Source: a virus. Taken from it: a DNA stretch of 41,155 nucleotides. Positions within the stretch are counted from its first letter, which is position 1. Each line of letters starts with the position of its first letter. This document shows positions 18,563 to 25,416 of this stretch, piece after piece. Location of the stretch: the IMG/VR virus record IMGVR_UViG_3300032224_000484, positions 1 to 41,155 of that record; one strand, 5' to 3'. Below the pieces are notes generated by a model. The model searched no databases. It had not been told where the DNA came from and saw nothing but the letters and a program-made list of their open reading frames with translations. Made by a program: the position numbers and the translations under genes.

Positions 18563-18566
18563 GTAC
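18550..18566. repeat. 17-bp repeat with TTGACA-T-TGTCAA palindrome, copy 2
   Basis: TTGACATTGTCAAGTAC, identical over 17 bases to 23537-23553. Both copies overlap the -35 box of a leftward promoter. This position suits a repressor or activator operator. Confidence 0.65.
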
Positions 18567-19947
18567 CTTCAGAAATTATTTCTTGTCGGTATAAGTCAAT
18601 GATTTGATTGTGATTACTCACGTTGCCTCGCAAGAGGCTGTACATCCTTGTCTCTATCGGACTGCCATTTATATGCACGACTGTCATTGGGTTGACTTGA
18701 CCGGGACGGTCAATTCGTGCGTTGGCTTGGAGGTATGTTTCTACGCTAGTACAGGGAGCGTACCAGACGATTGTGTCGGCGGCAGTTAGGGTTAATCCGT
18801 GGGATGCCGCTTGTGGTTGGATGATGAGAACTTTGGGTTCAAGGTTAGCTTGAAAGCGTTGAACAATGTCTGACCGTTTGTTAACACTCACATCTCCGTT
18901 GATGACTTCGCAGGTTATGTGGTGCTTGGTCAGGTAGTCTTTCAGTAGTGCGATGGTATGAGTAAAGGGTACAAATATCAGCACCTTGTTACTGCTCTCA
19001 TCGACCACTTCACGTACCACACTCATGCGGTTGGACACATCAAAGTCCACGACTTCACCGGTGTCGGTATAGATTGACCCGCACGCAATCTGCAACAGCT
19101 TGCTGACCTTGACGGCGGCATTTACCGCAGAGATTTCTTCACCATCGGCCTCAATCAACATCTGCGACTTCAGCATCTTATAGAAGCCCATCTGCTGTGT
19201 CGTCATCGGTGCATCACGATCAACGTATGTAATCGGGGGCAAGTCAATACACTGCCTTTTCTCAAACCTGATAGCAGGTTGGAGTGCCTTGTGAACAATA
19301 TGCTTGGACTCAGGGCGGGGTATCCATCTGAACTCACTAACTTTGTACATCACCTGATCTCTGAACTGACCAAAGAACATCGGGATACCGTTGGGGTTAA
19401 TCAGCTTTGCTAATCCGTAAGCATCCACAGGAGACTGCGCGGCTGGGGTTCCGGTCAACATCCACAAACCCTTTATAACTTTTGTTAGGTCGCGCAGGTC
19501 TTTCCAACGATCTGTCTGAGCATTCTTATACGCTGACGCTTCATCTACTACGATCAAATCAAAGCCGCCCTTAAGCAACTCACTCTTAACAATTCCAACA
19601 CCATCAAAATTTATAACGACAAACTCTGATCCTGCGTTGATGATCTCTTTACGTTTCTTAGCCGCGCCATGTGCTACTGACACTGTGCGGTGTATTGCAA
19701 ACTTAAACAAATCTACTTGCCATGCCGATTTCATGATCGACAACGGACAGATCACTAACACACGCTTTACTACACCTAACTTCATCAAATAATCTACTGC
19801 CCAAATCACTGATGCTGTCTTGCCTGTACCTTGCTCGTTGAAACAAAACGACTTGGGGTTGTTGACAAGGAACTCTGATGTAGTCTTCTGATGCTCGAAT
19901 GGGGTAAACCCCGGTGGACGAGGCCACTCATACTCTGATATGTTCAT
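18559..19947 (-). CDS. SNF2-like superfamily 2 helicase/translocase
   Basis: 462 residues, close to the compact size of phage SNF2-like enzymes. Motifs in order: Walker A NEQGTGKTAS (K43), DEAS box 135-138, TGTPA (165-169), and motif VI QANARIDRPGQ (407-417), the last being typical of SNF2/RapA-type ATPases. There is no nuclease domain. It would use ATP to move on duplex DNA and may remodel forks or strip proteins during replication or recombination. It overlaps the small upstream gene by 20 bp and has no strong ribosome binding site, so its translation is probably coupled. Its 3' end abuts the promoter region of the next operon segment. Confidence 0.9.
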   Translation of the reverse strand: MNISEYEWPRPPGFTPFEHQKTTSEFLVNNPKSFCFNEQGTGKTASVIWAVDYLMKLGVVKRVLVICPLSIMKSAWQVDLFKFAIHRTVSVAHGAAKKRKEIINAGSEFVVINFDGVGIVKSELLKGGFDLIVVDEASAYKNAQTDRWKDLRDLTKVIKGLWMLTGTPAAQSPVDAYGLAKLINPNGIPMFFGQFRDQVMYKVSEFRWIPRPESKHIVHKALQPAIRFEKRQCIDLPPITYVDRDAPMTTQQMGFYKMLKSQMLIEADGEEISAVNAAVKVSKLLQIACGSIYTDTGEVVDFDVSNRMSVVREVVDESSNKVLIFVPFTHTIALLKDYLTKHHITCEVINGDVSVNKRSDIVQRFQANLEPKVLIIQPQAASHGLTLTAADTIVWYAPCTSVETYLQANARIDRPGQVNPMTVVHINGSPIETRMYSLLRGNVSNHNQIIDLYRQEIISEGT

Positions 19948-20113
19948 TTTTTAATCTTAGTTTTACTTTGTCTTTTTCCACATCAAACTCAAGGTTGTAG
20001 CTTCTAGCTAGTTCTACATACACACTGAATAGCATGTCCCCTGAGTTTTCAATTTCAGTACGATCAACCCAGCCTCTCCCAAACGCTACTAACCACTTTT
20101 GCTTCTCGTTCAT
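19928..20113 (-). CDS. Small hypothetical protein
   Basis: 61 residues, MNEKQKWLVAFGRGWVDRTE at the start and a charged C-terminus (VEKDKVKLRLKNEHIRV). It is coupled to the HNH gene by an ATGA overlap and overlaps the helicase start by 20 bp. There is no recognisable motif. Its placement between nuclease and helicase genes suggests a DNA-metabolism accessory, but the sequence itself does not show this. Confidence 0.55.
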   Translation of the reverse strand: MNEKQKWLVAFGRGWVDRTEIENSGDMLFSVYVELARSYNLEFDVEKDKVKLRLKNEHIRV

Positions 20114-20385
20114 TTCTTTGGCTTGTTAATTTTGACTGTGTGGTCTGAATTGCGGGTAAATGATCGGTTGGCACTTGGGCTTTTGAGTTTAAGATTTCCT
20201 TTAGCATTACTGCCCCCTTTGGACAAGGGAACCACGTGGTCGATGTCCTTTCCAGTACGGTCAATGCCCTTCTTGTCCATCTCGTTTCTTGCACGTTGTC
20301 TATCCATTCTGTCTTCATGTTCGCCTCGGTCAAGCTGTTGCTTGTATTCTTTTTTGTATGGTCTTGGTTTATTTACGTATGGCAT
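20110..20385 (-). CDS. HNH-type nuclease, small
   Basis: 91 residues. The catalytic-type signature IDHVVPLSKGG (D49, H50) is followed by N64 (GNLKLK) and N73 (SANRS), which fits the H-N-N/H pattern of HNH endonucleases. The N-terminal half is highly basic (KPRPYKKEYK), suited to DNA contact. It lacks the usual zinc-binding CxxC pairs. Small HNH proteins in phages can nick DNA during packaging or replication; here the gene sits within the replication operon, 17 bp overlapped with a winged-helix gene upstream. It could also be a degenerate homing endonuclease. Confidence 0.75.
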   Translation of the reverse strand: MPYVNKPRPYKKEYKQQLDRGEHEDRMDRQRARNEMDKKGIDRTGKDIDHVVPLSKGGSNAKGNLKLKSPSANRSFTRNSDHTVKINKPKK

Positions 20386-20710
20386 TTTGTTTGAGCCTTT
20401 CTTGATAAGCGTTTAAGTTGATCGCCCACTCACGTTCATTGCACCCACTACGCGACTTAACTTTTTCACCTGTGAGAAATACTAAACCCATCTTCTGCAA
20501 CTCAGGCAGGCGGCGAGATATAGCAACCCCATCTTCACGATTATTCGTGTTGGCTTTCTTAGCTATACCGTCTTTACCTAGTGGGCCGTGGTCTAGCAAG
20601 GCTTGAAGTATCTGTTGGTAGTGTGCGTGAGCAAACTCCCCTACTTTATCCGCTGCTTCATGGCTTGTCGAGGGGTCTGTTTTGCGTGCTCGTACATAAT
20701 TGTCTGTCAT
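20369..20710 (-). CDS. Winged-helix-like DNA-binding protein
   Basis: 113 residues. The N-terminus ARKTDPSTSHEAADKVGEFA is a signature I associate with a common phage protein. The core reads as a winged helix: a helix HAHYQQILQALLDHG, HTH-like GKDGIAKKANTNN...AISRRLPELQKMG, then a strand pair LVFLTGEKVKSRSG. The AGGAG ribosome binding site is 6 bases before the ATG. It could regulate transcription or load nucleases; neighbours are a Cas4-like nuclease and an HNH protein. Confidence 0.7.
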   Translation of the reverse strand: MTDNYVRARKTDPSTSHEAADKVGEFAHAHYQQILQALLDHGPLGKDGIAKKANTNNREDGVAISRRLPELQKMGLVFLTGEKVKSRSGCNEREWAINLNAYQERLKQNAIRK

Positions 20711-20712
20711 TG

Positions 20713-21375
20713 TTAGCTCCTGTTGTATTCACATTGCTTGATTGCACAGAACTTGCACAGTGGGCCACTGATTGGGTTCCACACTCCGTTTTCCAGTGCC
20801 GCTTCAATTCGTGCGACATCTTTTTCTGGCTGCTCCAAATATTTTGGCATCATTTCCCGATAGTGCGTAGCCTGTACAAATTCTTTACTTACTGTAAATA
20901 TCAAGGCTGACTTCACTTTGTTGATCTTTGGAAACTTGGCAAAGATACCTGCCGCCACAAGGTCAAGCTGTTTGGTGTCGGCGTACCTTGCGCTCTTGCT
21001 CGTCTTGTAGTCAGCAGAATACGCCAAGCTTTTCGCTTCGTTCAACACAACCAAGTCGGCAATGCCGTGCCACCACACGTCCGGTGCACTGAACTCGCAG
21101 GACTCCAAGTTCCTCGTCAAGCCCAACTTCACTTCGCATAGCTTCTCTCCCTCAATCTGCTTCAGTACATCTAACGTGTCTTGCATGTAATCAAACTGTG
21201 GTGGGATTGGTTTGCCATCCCGAATGTATTCCTCGGCCACAGTGTGCGCGGTCTTGCCGTACAGCGTTGCCTGTGTATCAGGCTCAACAACGTCCTTGGC
21301 TATCTTGGTGTGATAGTACTTCTTGGGGCACTGCTGAAATGTTTTCAGGCTACTGAACGACCAGACGATACTCAT
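20713..21375 (-). CDS. Cas4/RecB-like PD-(D/E)XK nuclease with probable Fe-S cluster
   Basis: 220 residues. The RecB-type nuclease motifs are visible: H44 (YGKTAHTVAEEYI), D107 (GIADLVV), the D-x-K pair in SADYKTSK (D122, K124) and Q136 (QLDLVAAGIF). Cysteine C16 (FQQCPKKYY) together with C207, C210 and C215 (CKFCAIKQC) gives the four-Cys arrangement that holds a 4Fe-4S cluster in AddB and Cas4. It probably degrades or processes DNA ends during replication and recombination. The ATG directly follows the TAA of the DNA polymerase gene. Confidence 0.88.
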   Translation of the reverse strand: MSIVWSFSSLKTFQQCPKKYYHTKIAKDVVEPDTQATLYGKTAHTVAEEYIRDGKPIPPQFDYMQDTLDVLKQIEGEKLCEVKLGLTRNLESCEFSAPDVWWHGIADLVVLNEAKSLAYSADYKTSKSARYADTKQLDLVAAGIFAKFPKINKVKSALIFTVSKEFVQATHYREMMPKYLEQPEKDVARIEAALENGVWNPISGPLCKFCAIKQCEYNRS

Positions 21376-23196
21376 TTAACAATCTCCATAACTTCTGCCG
21401 TACCCAGCTTCACAATTAAGCGGTAGCTCGGGTGCCCACGATGGGCGTATACGCATACACATCTCCACGTATTCTTTACCTGTTTCAACCTCGGCTTCGG
21501 GCACGATGCAAGCAATGGCATCATGCACTGTCATGACCACACGATACTTCTTGGCCACCATCAACATCTGCTCACCTATCACGATACGTGCAAGTGCTTG
21601 GCATACGTTCTCAATCACCTTGCCGCCATAGATTCGGTTGGGGATGACTGCCTTGCCCTTCTTGGTGTCGTAGACCAATTCGTTACGCAGTCCGTCTTCA
21701 GCGGTAACCATGCGCAAGTTAGGGTATCGTAGCCATAAGCCATTGGGTAACAGGATGCCTTCCTTGCCATGCACAAGTAACTTACCGCTCCTACCAAATT
21801 CTGTAGCACGGCCACGCGACATGGCTTCAAGGGCTACACCCGCCGCTTTCCAAAGTTCGGGGATGCGAGGGTAGGTTCTGCGGTAAGTATCAATAATTCG
21901 TTGCGCCTCATCCGTTGATATTTCCACTCCAAAAGTTTTGAGTTGCGCCTTAAACTTAGCCGCACCCATACCATAGCCAGCCCCAAGAATCGTCGTCTTA
22001 CCGACGAACCGCTCGTCCTTTGTAATGGCTTCAATATCCTTGCCATAGATTGCCGATGCCATGATTTTGTATACATCTTCGCCCCTGTTAAATGCGTCAA
22101 CCAAATCGTCCTGCCCCGCTAACCATGCGAGCGTACGTGCTTCAATCTGTGATGAGTCTGAGTCAATCATCATGTAGCCAAACGGTGCAAGGATGGACAT
22201 TTTCAAAGGCGATGTGCGTTGCAAGTTCTGCAAGTTGATTTTGTCGTCACCGCCCCACCGCCCTGTGTGGGCGGCGTAATATCGCAGGGGCACAGGCATC
22301 GGGCCTCGATTGGCAATACCAATGAATCGCTCGGTTCGCGTCTCCTCAATGGTTGACTTTGTTCCCAGCCGGGCCGCAACTACTGCTTGTACTCCAGTAT
22401 CTGGATGCTCCAACAGGGCCTTGAACTCCTCGTCGTTCTTAGCAAAGGCATAAGTCATTTTGCCAGTGGCGGGGCTTTTCTTCATGGGCGGCTGTACGCC
22501 AAGCGATACAAGCAAGTCGGCAAACTGTGGGTTGCTCATCAAGGTATCTTTGTCAAAGCGGTCAAGGATAGCGGCCTTGCGTGTTTGCTCTGAAATCAAA
22601 TGGACTTGCAACAACTCTTTATCCAACTGCAACATTGGCTCGGTGAACATCCGCACAGTCAGGTCGATCAAGCGCAACTCAATGGCGGGGAAACCTTCGC
22701 TCATGTGTGCGTACAAGTCCCATGTCAGTGCCACGTCGTTCTTGCAGTAGCTTCCGTAGTCGGCCAACTCTTCCTTGCTGAAATCCTTGCGGAAGTAATT
22801 GATGTACTGCTTAACCTGTTCGCCCTTGACACCGATACCGTAATAAGAGGCTAGTGCCGCCAAACTACCGCCTACCTGAGTACCATGAAGTGCCCGACCC
22901 ATACTCAACGTGTCAAGCCAGCCTTTTGGTTTGATTCCAAATTGCCAATTGAGGATTGCTCCGTCGAACGGAGCGTTGTGGGCTAGTGCAATTGAATTGA
23001 CCCAATCAAACCCTTGTAGGAACTGGTATGTCTTTTGGTGTGTCCCAGTAAACCACACGGGTTCACCATCGTTTACCTGTACTGCAACACCAATAACTTC
23101 AAAGCGCCGATCCCGAATGTATTCCTCAGTGGTTTGCTTGGCAAACCCAAGGTCACCGCCGTAGGCTGTCTCAAAGTCAATCGTAATGATGTTCAT
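21376..23196 (-). CDS. Family A DNA polymerase with 3'-5' exonuclease
   Basis: 606 residues. The exonuclease domain has D7/E9 (TIDFETA), N74/D78 (AHNAPFDGA) and Y150-x3-D154. The polymerase domain has motif A D347-S-S-Q-I-E352, motif B K400 with the Y408-G409 pair, and motif C VHDA (H558, D559, A560). Most family A enzymes have H-D-E in motif C; here the Glu is Ala. There is no 5'-3' exonuclease domain, as usual for phage replicases. It is the main replicative polymerase of this phage. It starts on the stop codon of the VRR-NUC gene (TAATG) and is followed directly by the Cas4-like nuclease. Confidence 0.96.
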   Translation of the reverse strand: MNIITIDFETAYGGDLGFAKQTTEEYIRDRRFEVIGVAVQVNDGEPVWFTGTHQKTYQFLQGFDWVNSIALAHNAPFDGAILNWQFGIKPKGWLDTLSMGRALHGTQVGGSLAALASYYGIGVKGEQVKQYINYFRKDFSKEELADYGSYCKNDVALTWDLYAHMSEGFPAIELRLIDLTVRMFTEPMLQLDKELLQVHLISEQTRKAAILDRFDKDTLMSNPQFADLLVSLGVQPPMKKSPATGKMTYAFAKNDEEFKALLEHPDTGVQAVVAARLGTKSTIEETRTERFIGIANRGPMPVPLRYYAAHTGRWGGDDKINLQNLQRTSPLKMSILAPFGYMMIDSDSSQIEARTLAWLAGQDDLVDAFNRGEDVYKIMASAIYGKDIEAITKDERFVGKTTILGAGYGMGAAKFKAQLKTFGVEISTDEAQRIIDTYRRTYPRIPELWKAAGVALEAMSRGRATEFGRSGKLLVHGKEGILLPNGLWLRYPNLRMVTAEDGLRNELVYDTKKGKAVIPNRIYGGKVIENVCQALARIVIGEQMLMVAKKYRVVMTVHDAIACIVPEAEVETGKEYVEMCMRIRPSWAPELPLNCEAGYGRSYGDC

Positions 23197-23492
23197 TAGC
23201 TCCTCATCAGTTGAATAAGTTGTTCGAGATATTCAAGTTGCTCTTCGGCAATGACAGCGGCTGTGCCACCGCATTCTTTTATCTCTCGAATATTCTTGTC
23301 TTGCAGTGCTGTGGTCGTACCTTTACCCGCCTTGGCTTCAATGGCAAGGAAGTGTCCGTTGACACAACAAAGAAAGTCTGGGACTCCTGAACTGCCGTAG
23401 CCAGTGCCAATAGGCATGGCAAAATAGACGTTATTGTCTTTCAGGATTTTTTTGATTTTGGCCTTGACCTTGGCCTCTGGTGTTGCCGCCAC
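23196..23492 (-). CDS. VRR-NUC domain nuclease
   Basis: 98 residues with a GTG start and a GGAG ribosome binding site 6 bases upstream. The stand-alone VRR-NUC (PD-(D/E)XK-like) motifs are clear: GVPDF (D39), FLAIEAK (E52, K54) and the Gln of TALQ (Q64). Phage VRR-NUC proteins are predicted structure-specific or Holliday-junction nucleases. It heads the polymerase segment of the operon, behind the promoter at 23.52-23.55 kb. Confidence 0.92.
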   Translation of the reverse strand: MAATPEAKVKAKIKKILKDNNVYFAMPIGTGYGSSGVPDFLCCVNGHFLAIEAKAGKGTTTALQDKNIREIKECGGTAAVIAEEQLEYLEQLIQLMRS

Positions 23493-23521
23493 TAACTACT
23501 CCAATTCGTTTTCGAGCGGCG

Positions 23522-23549
23522 ATAATAACACACTGTTTGACATTGTCAA
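23522..23549 (-). promoter_or_regulatory. Sigma70-type promoter for the VRR-NUC/DNA polymerase segment
   Basis: On the minus strand, TTGACA (23544-23549), 16-bp spacer and TATTAT (23522-23527, 5 of 6). It lies between the upstream terminator at 23.57 kb and the GTG start at 23492. The -35 is embedded in the 17-bp repeat shared with 18.55 kb, so both promoters may answer to one regulator. Confidence 0.7.
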
Positions 23550-23553
23550 GTAC
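23537..23553. repeat. 17-bp repeat with TTGACA-T-TGTCAA palindrome, copy 1
   Basis: Identical to 18550-18566. The 13-bp odd-length palindrome covers the -35 box of the polymerase promoter. A likely operator. Confidence 0.65.
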
Positions 23554-23558
23554 AGACG

Positions 23559-23582
23559 TAAAAAAACCGCCCGAAGGCGGTT
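23559..23582 (-). terminator. Intrinsic terminator ending the accessory operon
   Basis: A stem AACCGCC / GGCGGTT with a 4-base loop (CGAA on plus, TTCG on minus) at 23565-23582, followed on the minus strand by a run of T (A-run 23560-23566). It stops leftward transcription after the DUF3310 gene and separates the accessory array from the polymerase segment. Confidence 0.88.
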
Positions 23583-23598
23583 AGGAGTTACCCTTAAA

Positions 23599-23610
23599 TA
23601 ACAATTGTTA
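23599..23610. repeat. TAACA-NN-TGTTA element 1
   Basis: TAACAATTGTTA, part of a 14-bp perfect palindrome (23598-23611). Its TAA on the minus strand is the stop codon of the DUF3310 gene, just before the terminator. It is the leftmost of 17 copies. Confidence 0.85.
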
Positions 23611-24141
23611 TAACTGGGCGATGGCTCGTTCAAGATACCATTTGGCTTTCTCCAAGTCTTGCTTGCGGTTGCCCTTGTGGTCGGCTCGGCTTATGTATTT
23701 CACAGCATTGCCAAGGTGATACGTCAAGCCCTTGGCCTCGATAAAGTCAATGGTCTCGATTCCCCCTACTTTGTAATGAGCAGGGTGGTTCACTGGGTCG
23801 GCTTGTGGCTCCTCCATTGTGATGGCGGCTTCGGGATTTATTGTGTCCAACACCGACTTGTTGCTTGAGAACACTGCAATGCGTTTTATCTTAGGTTCTT
23901 TGAGTATCTTGGCTTTCTGCTTGGCGTACTCTGCTGTTGAGATACCCAATCTGTTAGCAATTTCTACCTCAGAAAGTTGAAGAACAAGTTTCTTCGGTTT
24001 CATCTCCCTCTTGCACATGTACGCAATTTGATACGTGGTCTTAAATTTCTCAGCTACTTCGCTAGGTGTAGCTGTTGGGTTTGTGGTGTAGTACGCACGC
24101 ATCTTTGCGGCGCGGCTTGTGGTTGCTTTCTTAGTTGCCAT
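23608..24141 (-). CDS. DUF3310-type protein with N-terminal HTH segments
   Basis: 177 residues. Residues ~115-175 (DPVNHPAHYKVGGIETIDFI, then LGNAVKYISRADHKGN and DLEKAKWYLERAI) match the DUF3310 family, common in phages and often labelled nucleotide kinase although no P-loop is present. The first ~80 residues look like two HTH units, ATPSEVAEKFKTTYQIAYM and LSEVEIANRLGISTAEY, an uncommon extension. The start has an AAGGAG ribosome binding site and overlaps the RHH-like gene by 11 bp. The stop codon belongs to repeat element 1. Confidence 0.85.
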   Translation of the reverse strand: MATKKATTSRAAKMRAYYTTNPTATPSEVAEKFKTTYQIAYMCKREMKPKKLVLQLSEVEIANRLGISTAEYAKQKAKILKEPKIKRIAVFSSNKSVLDTINPEAAITMEEPQADPVNHPAHYKVGGIETIDFIEAKGLTYHLGNAVKYISRADHKGNRKQDLEKAKWYLERAIAQL

Positions 24142-24328
24142 TTTTAGCTCCTTGCTGTTGGCTGTTTACATACTCGGTAAGAATTTCACGAATCTTGGCT
24201 TGCTTTGAATACGGATGGTGGGTGTTGAAGTAATCCATCACCTCCCTCGATAGTCGCAAGCTCGTATTGAAAAGGGTTGGCTTCTTACTTGGGCCTCGTC
24301 CTCTTCGCTTTGTAGTTTCTTCAGTCAT
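24131..24328 (-). CDS. Ribbon-helix-helix-like DNA-binding protein
   Basis: 65 residues: a basic arm (KRRGRGPSKK), a short strand NTSLRLSREV, then two helices (VMDYFNTHH and QAKIREILTEYVNSQQ). This order fits the ribbon-helix-helix fold of Arc/CopG-type repressors, which bind short palindromes as dimers. AAGGAG lies 5 bases before the start, and it overlaps the HTH gene by 8 bp. With the adjacent HTH protein it is a candidate reader of the dispersed TAACA-NN-TGTTA sites; this is inference. Confidence 0.65.
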   Translation of the reverse strand: MTEETTKRRGRGPSKKPTLFNTSLRLSREVMDYFNTHHPYSKQAKIREILTEYVNSQQQGAKNGN

Positions 24329-24518
24329 TTTTTCTCCTTTGTAATTTTCCGGCTTTCCTAAAAAAAGTCAGTATTGATCTATAAGGAACACCAAACCTGT
24401 CGGCAATATTTTTCTTGGATACACCTTGCGCATATAAGCTGAAAGCCCTGCGCTCATCGAGAGCGGGTAGTTTTCTACCTGAGTTAACTCTCGCCCCGCC
24501 ATGTTTCTTTACAGTCAT
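24321..24518 (-). CDS. Small HTH protein
   Basis: 65 residues. The segment RAFSLYAQGVSKKNIADRFG plus VPYRSILTFFRKAG reads as a helix-turn-helix of the resolvase/Fis-like or sigma-like type, preceded by a basic N-terminus (KKHGGARVNSGRK) also seen in phage terminase-small-like DNA binders. It has a GGGGAG ribosome binding site. It is probably a transcription factor or DNA-binding accessory; the target is unknown. Confidence 0.7.
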   Translation of the reverse strand: MTVKKHGGARVNSGRKLPALDERRAFSLYAQGVSKKNIADRFGVPYRSILTFFRKAGKLQRRKND

Positions 24519-24648
24519 GTTGCTCCCCTGCCTGTTTCGTTGTAAAAATTAAATGACACTTGGTGCATCGCCAAAGCGTTCCTTGCTCGACAACAACATT
24601 GCCTCGTCTGCGTAACTTTCCAAAGAATGTTCTTATCAGTTCAAGCAT
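24484..24648 (-). CDS. Small Cys-containing hypothetical protein
   Basis: 54 residues, beginning MLELIRTFFGKLRRRGNVVV. It has a WRCTKCHLIF segment (a C-x-x-C-H zinc-knuckle-like motif) and a later HDC. A GGAGGG ribosome binding site lies 9 bases upstream. It overlaps the gene before it by 8 bp and the HTH gene after it by 35 bp, a long overlap that lowers certainty about the C-terminus but not the frame. Its function is unknown; it may be a small zinc-binding protein. Confidence 0.55.
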   Translation of the reverse strand: MLELIRTFFGKLRRRGNVVVEQGTLWRCTKCHLIFTTKQAGEQHDCKETWRGES

Positions 24649-24838
24649 TTTGTTGTTCCCTCCATCTGTCGCACATTTGCTTCACTGTCTTGGTCTGCTT
24701 CCCTTTGCGCTCACATATTGCGCTCATGGATTTGTACACTGCCTTTTGCTTCAGTGTCGGTATTGGTTTAGGTTCGGGGAACATTCCGTTGAACCCTACT
24801 GTGCCTAGCATAGCACTGAGAATGAGTCGGTCGATCAT
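24641..24838 (-). CDS. Small hypothetical protein
   Basis: 65 residues, start MIDRLILSAMLGTVGFNGMF, then a basic helical part (KQKAVYKSMSAICERKGKQT). ATGA overlap with the DYFAA-type gene upstream and a GAGG ribosome binding site. The first ~18 residues are hydrophobic and could be a signal or short membrane anchor, ending near a Pro-rich turn. No family recognised. Confidence 0.55.
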   Translation of the reverse strand: MIDRLILSAMLGTVGFNGMFPEPKPIPTLKQKAVYKSMSAICERKGKQTKTVKQMCDRWREQQNA

Positions 24839-25041
24839 TCTTGCCTCGCTTTCATCATTGCTTTCGCTTGTTTGTAAGATGTCTTTGCAATATCGTCATA
24901 GTCCAACTCATATTCTTCTGGCGCTTTATCCACAAGACCTTGCATTGCTTTGGCGGCAAAGTAGTCCAGCGTTGTTATGCCAGCTCTGCCCGACTCTTTT
25001 GGCTCGGGCGTAGGAAATGCTGGATGATTTTTTATTTTCAC
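24835..25041 (-). CDS. DYFAAKAMQ-type phage protein, copy 2
   Basis: 68 residues from a GTG at 25041 that overlaps the upstream stop (GTGA); an ATG at 25074 is an alternative but would overlap the upstream gene by 37 bp. The sequence NHPAFPTPEPKE ... TTLDYFAAKAMQGL ... DIAKTSYKQAKAMMKARQE parallels the neighbouring gene nearly motif for motif, so the two are tandem paralogues. Small proteins with this DYFAA helix are frequent in phages and have no known function that I can name. Confidence 0.65.
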   Translation of the reverse strand: MKIKNHPAFPTPEPKESGRAGITTLDYFAAKAMQGLVDKAPEEYELDYDDIAKTSYKQAKAMMKARQE

Positions 25042-25295
25042 GTTTCTCTCGCTTTCAGCATTTCGTCTGCCCATTTGTAAGCGGTTTCACAACAATCATC
25101 AATGTCTGCTGTTCCCATAAGTTCTTGCATAGCCCTTGCCGCAAAGTAATCACGCATTGTGATGCCTGAGTCGTCCCGCAAATGTGGGTTTGGAAATGCT
25201 GGTGGGTTTGTTGGTTTGTTGAAGTTACTCATTTGTGCCTTTACATTTTCTTGTTTAACCTTGCTCTCTCGTTCGGTGTCGTTGAATTCACTCAT
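25038..25295 (-). CDS. DYFAARAMQ-type phage protein, copy 1
   Basis: 85 residues from the ATG at 25295 with a GGAGG ribosome binding site. The core NPPAFPNPHLRD ... ITMRDYFAARAMQELM ... CCETAYKWADEMLKARET is shared with the next gene, but this copy has a longer charged N-terminus and a Cys pair. Predicted mostly helical and cytoplasmic. It overlaps the 40-residue membrane protein upstream by 8 bp. Function unknown. Confidence 0.7.
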   Translation of the reverse strand: MSEFNDTERESKVKQENVKAQMSNFNKPTNPPAFPNPHLRDDSGITMRDYFAARAMQELMGTADIDDCCETAYKWADEMLKARET

Positions 25296-25410
25296 CCCTA
25301 CCTCCATTCTGAATAAAAAATATCGCCCACCCAATCAAACCGCAGATGGCAATCAAAGCTACTGCACCGAACGCCATTAGGGTTACTGTTACTACAACGT
25401 CCCATAACAT
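25288..25410 (-). CDS. 40-residue membrane protein starting inside a repeat
   Basis: Starts MLWDVVVTVTLMAFGAVALI, followed by AICGLIGWAIFF and a short hydrophilic end QNGGRDE. Almost the whole protein is one or two membrane helices. Its ATG is part of repeat element 2 (TAACAAATG), directly after the stop of the preceding gene; GAGGAG lies ~12 bases upstream of the ATG. It could be a holin-like or regulatory mini-membrane protein; this is not decidable from sequence. Confidence 0.6.
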   Translation of the reverse strand: MLWDVVVTVTLMAFGAVALIAICGLIGWAIFFIQNGGRDE

Positions 25411-25416
25411 TTGTTA
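25405..25416 (-). repeat. TAACA-NN-TGTTA element 2
   Basis: Reads TAACAAATGTTA on the minus strand. TAA is the stop of the 286-residue gene and the internal ATG is the start of the 40-residue membrane protein. Confidence 0.85.

Noticed and set aside
20064-20333. Minus-strand frame of 89 codons across the HNH and adjacent small gene
   Set aside because: Out-of-frame shadow of two genes that have motifs and coupled starts.
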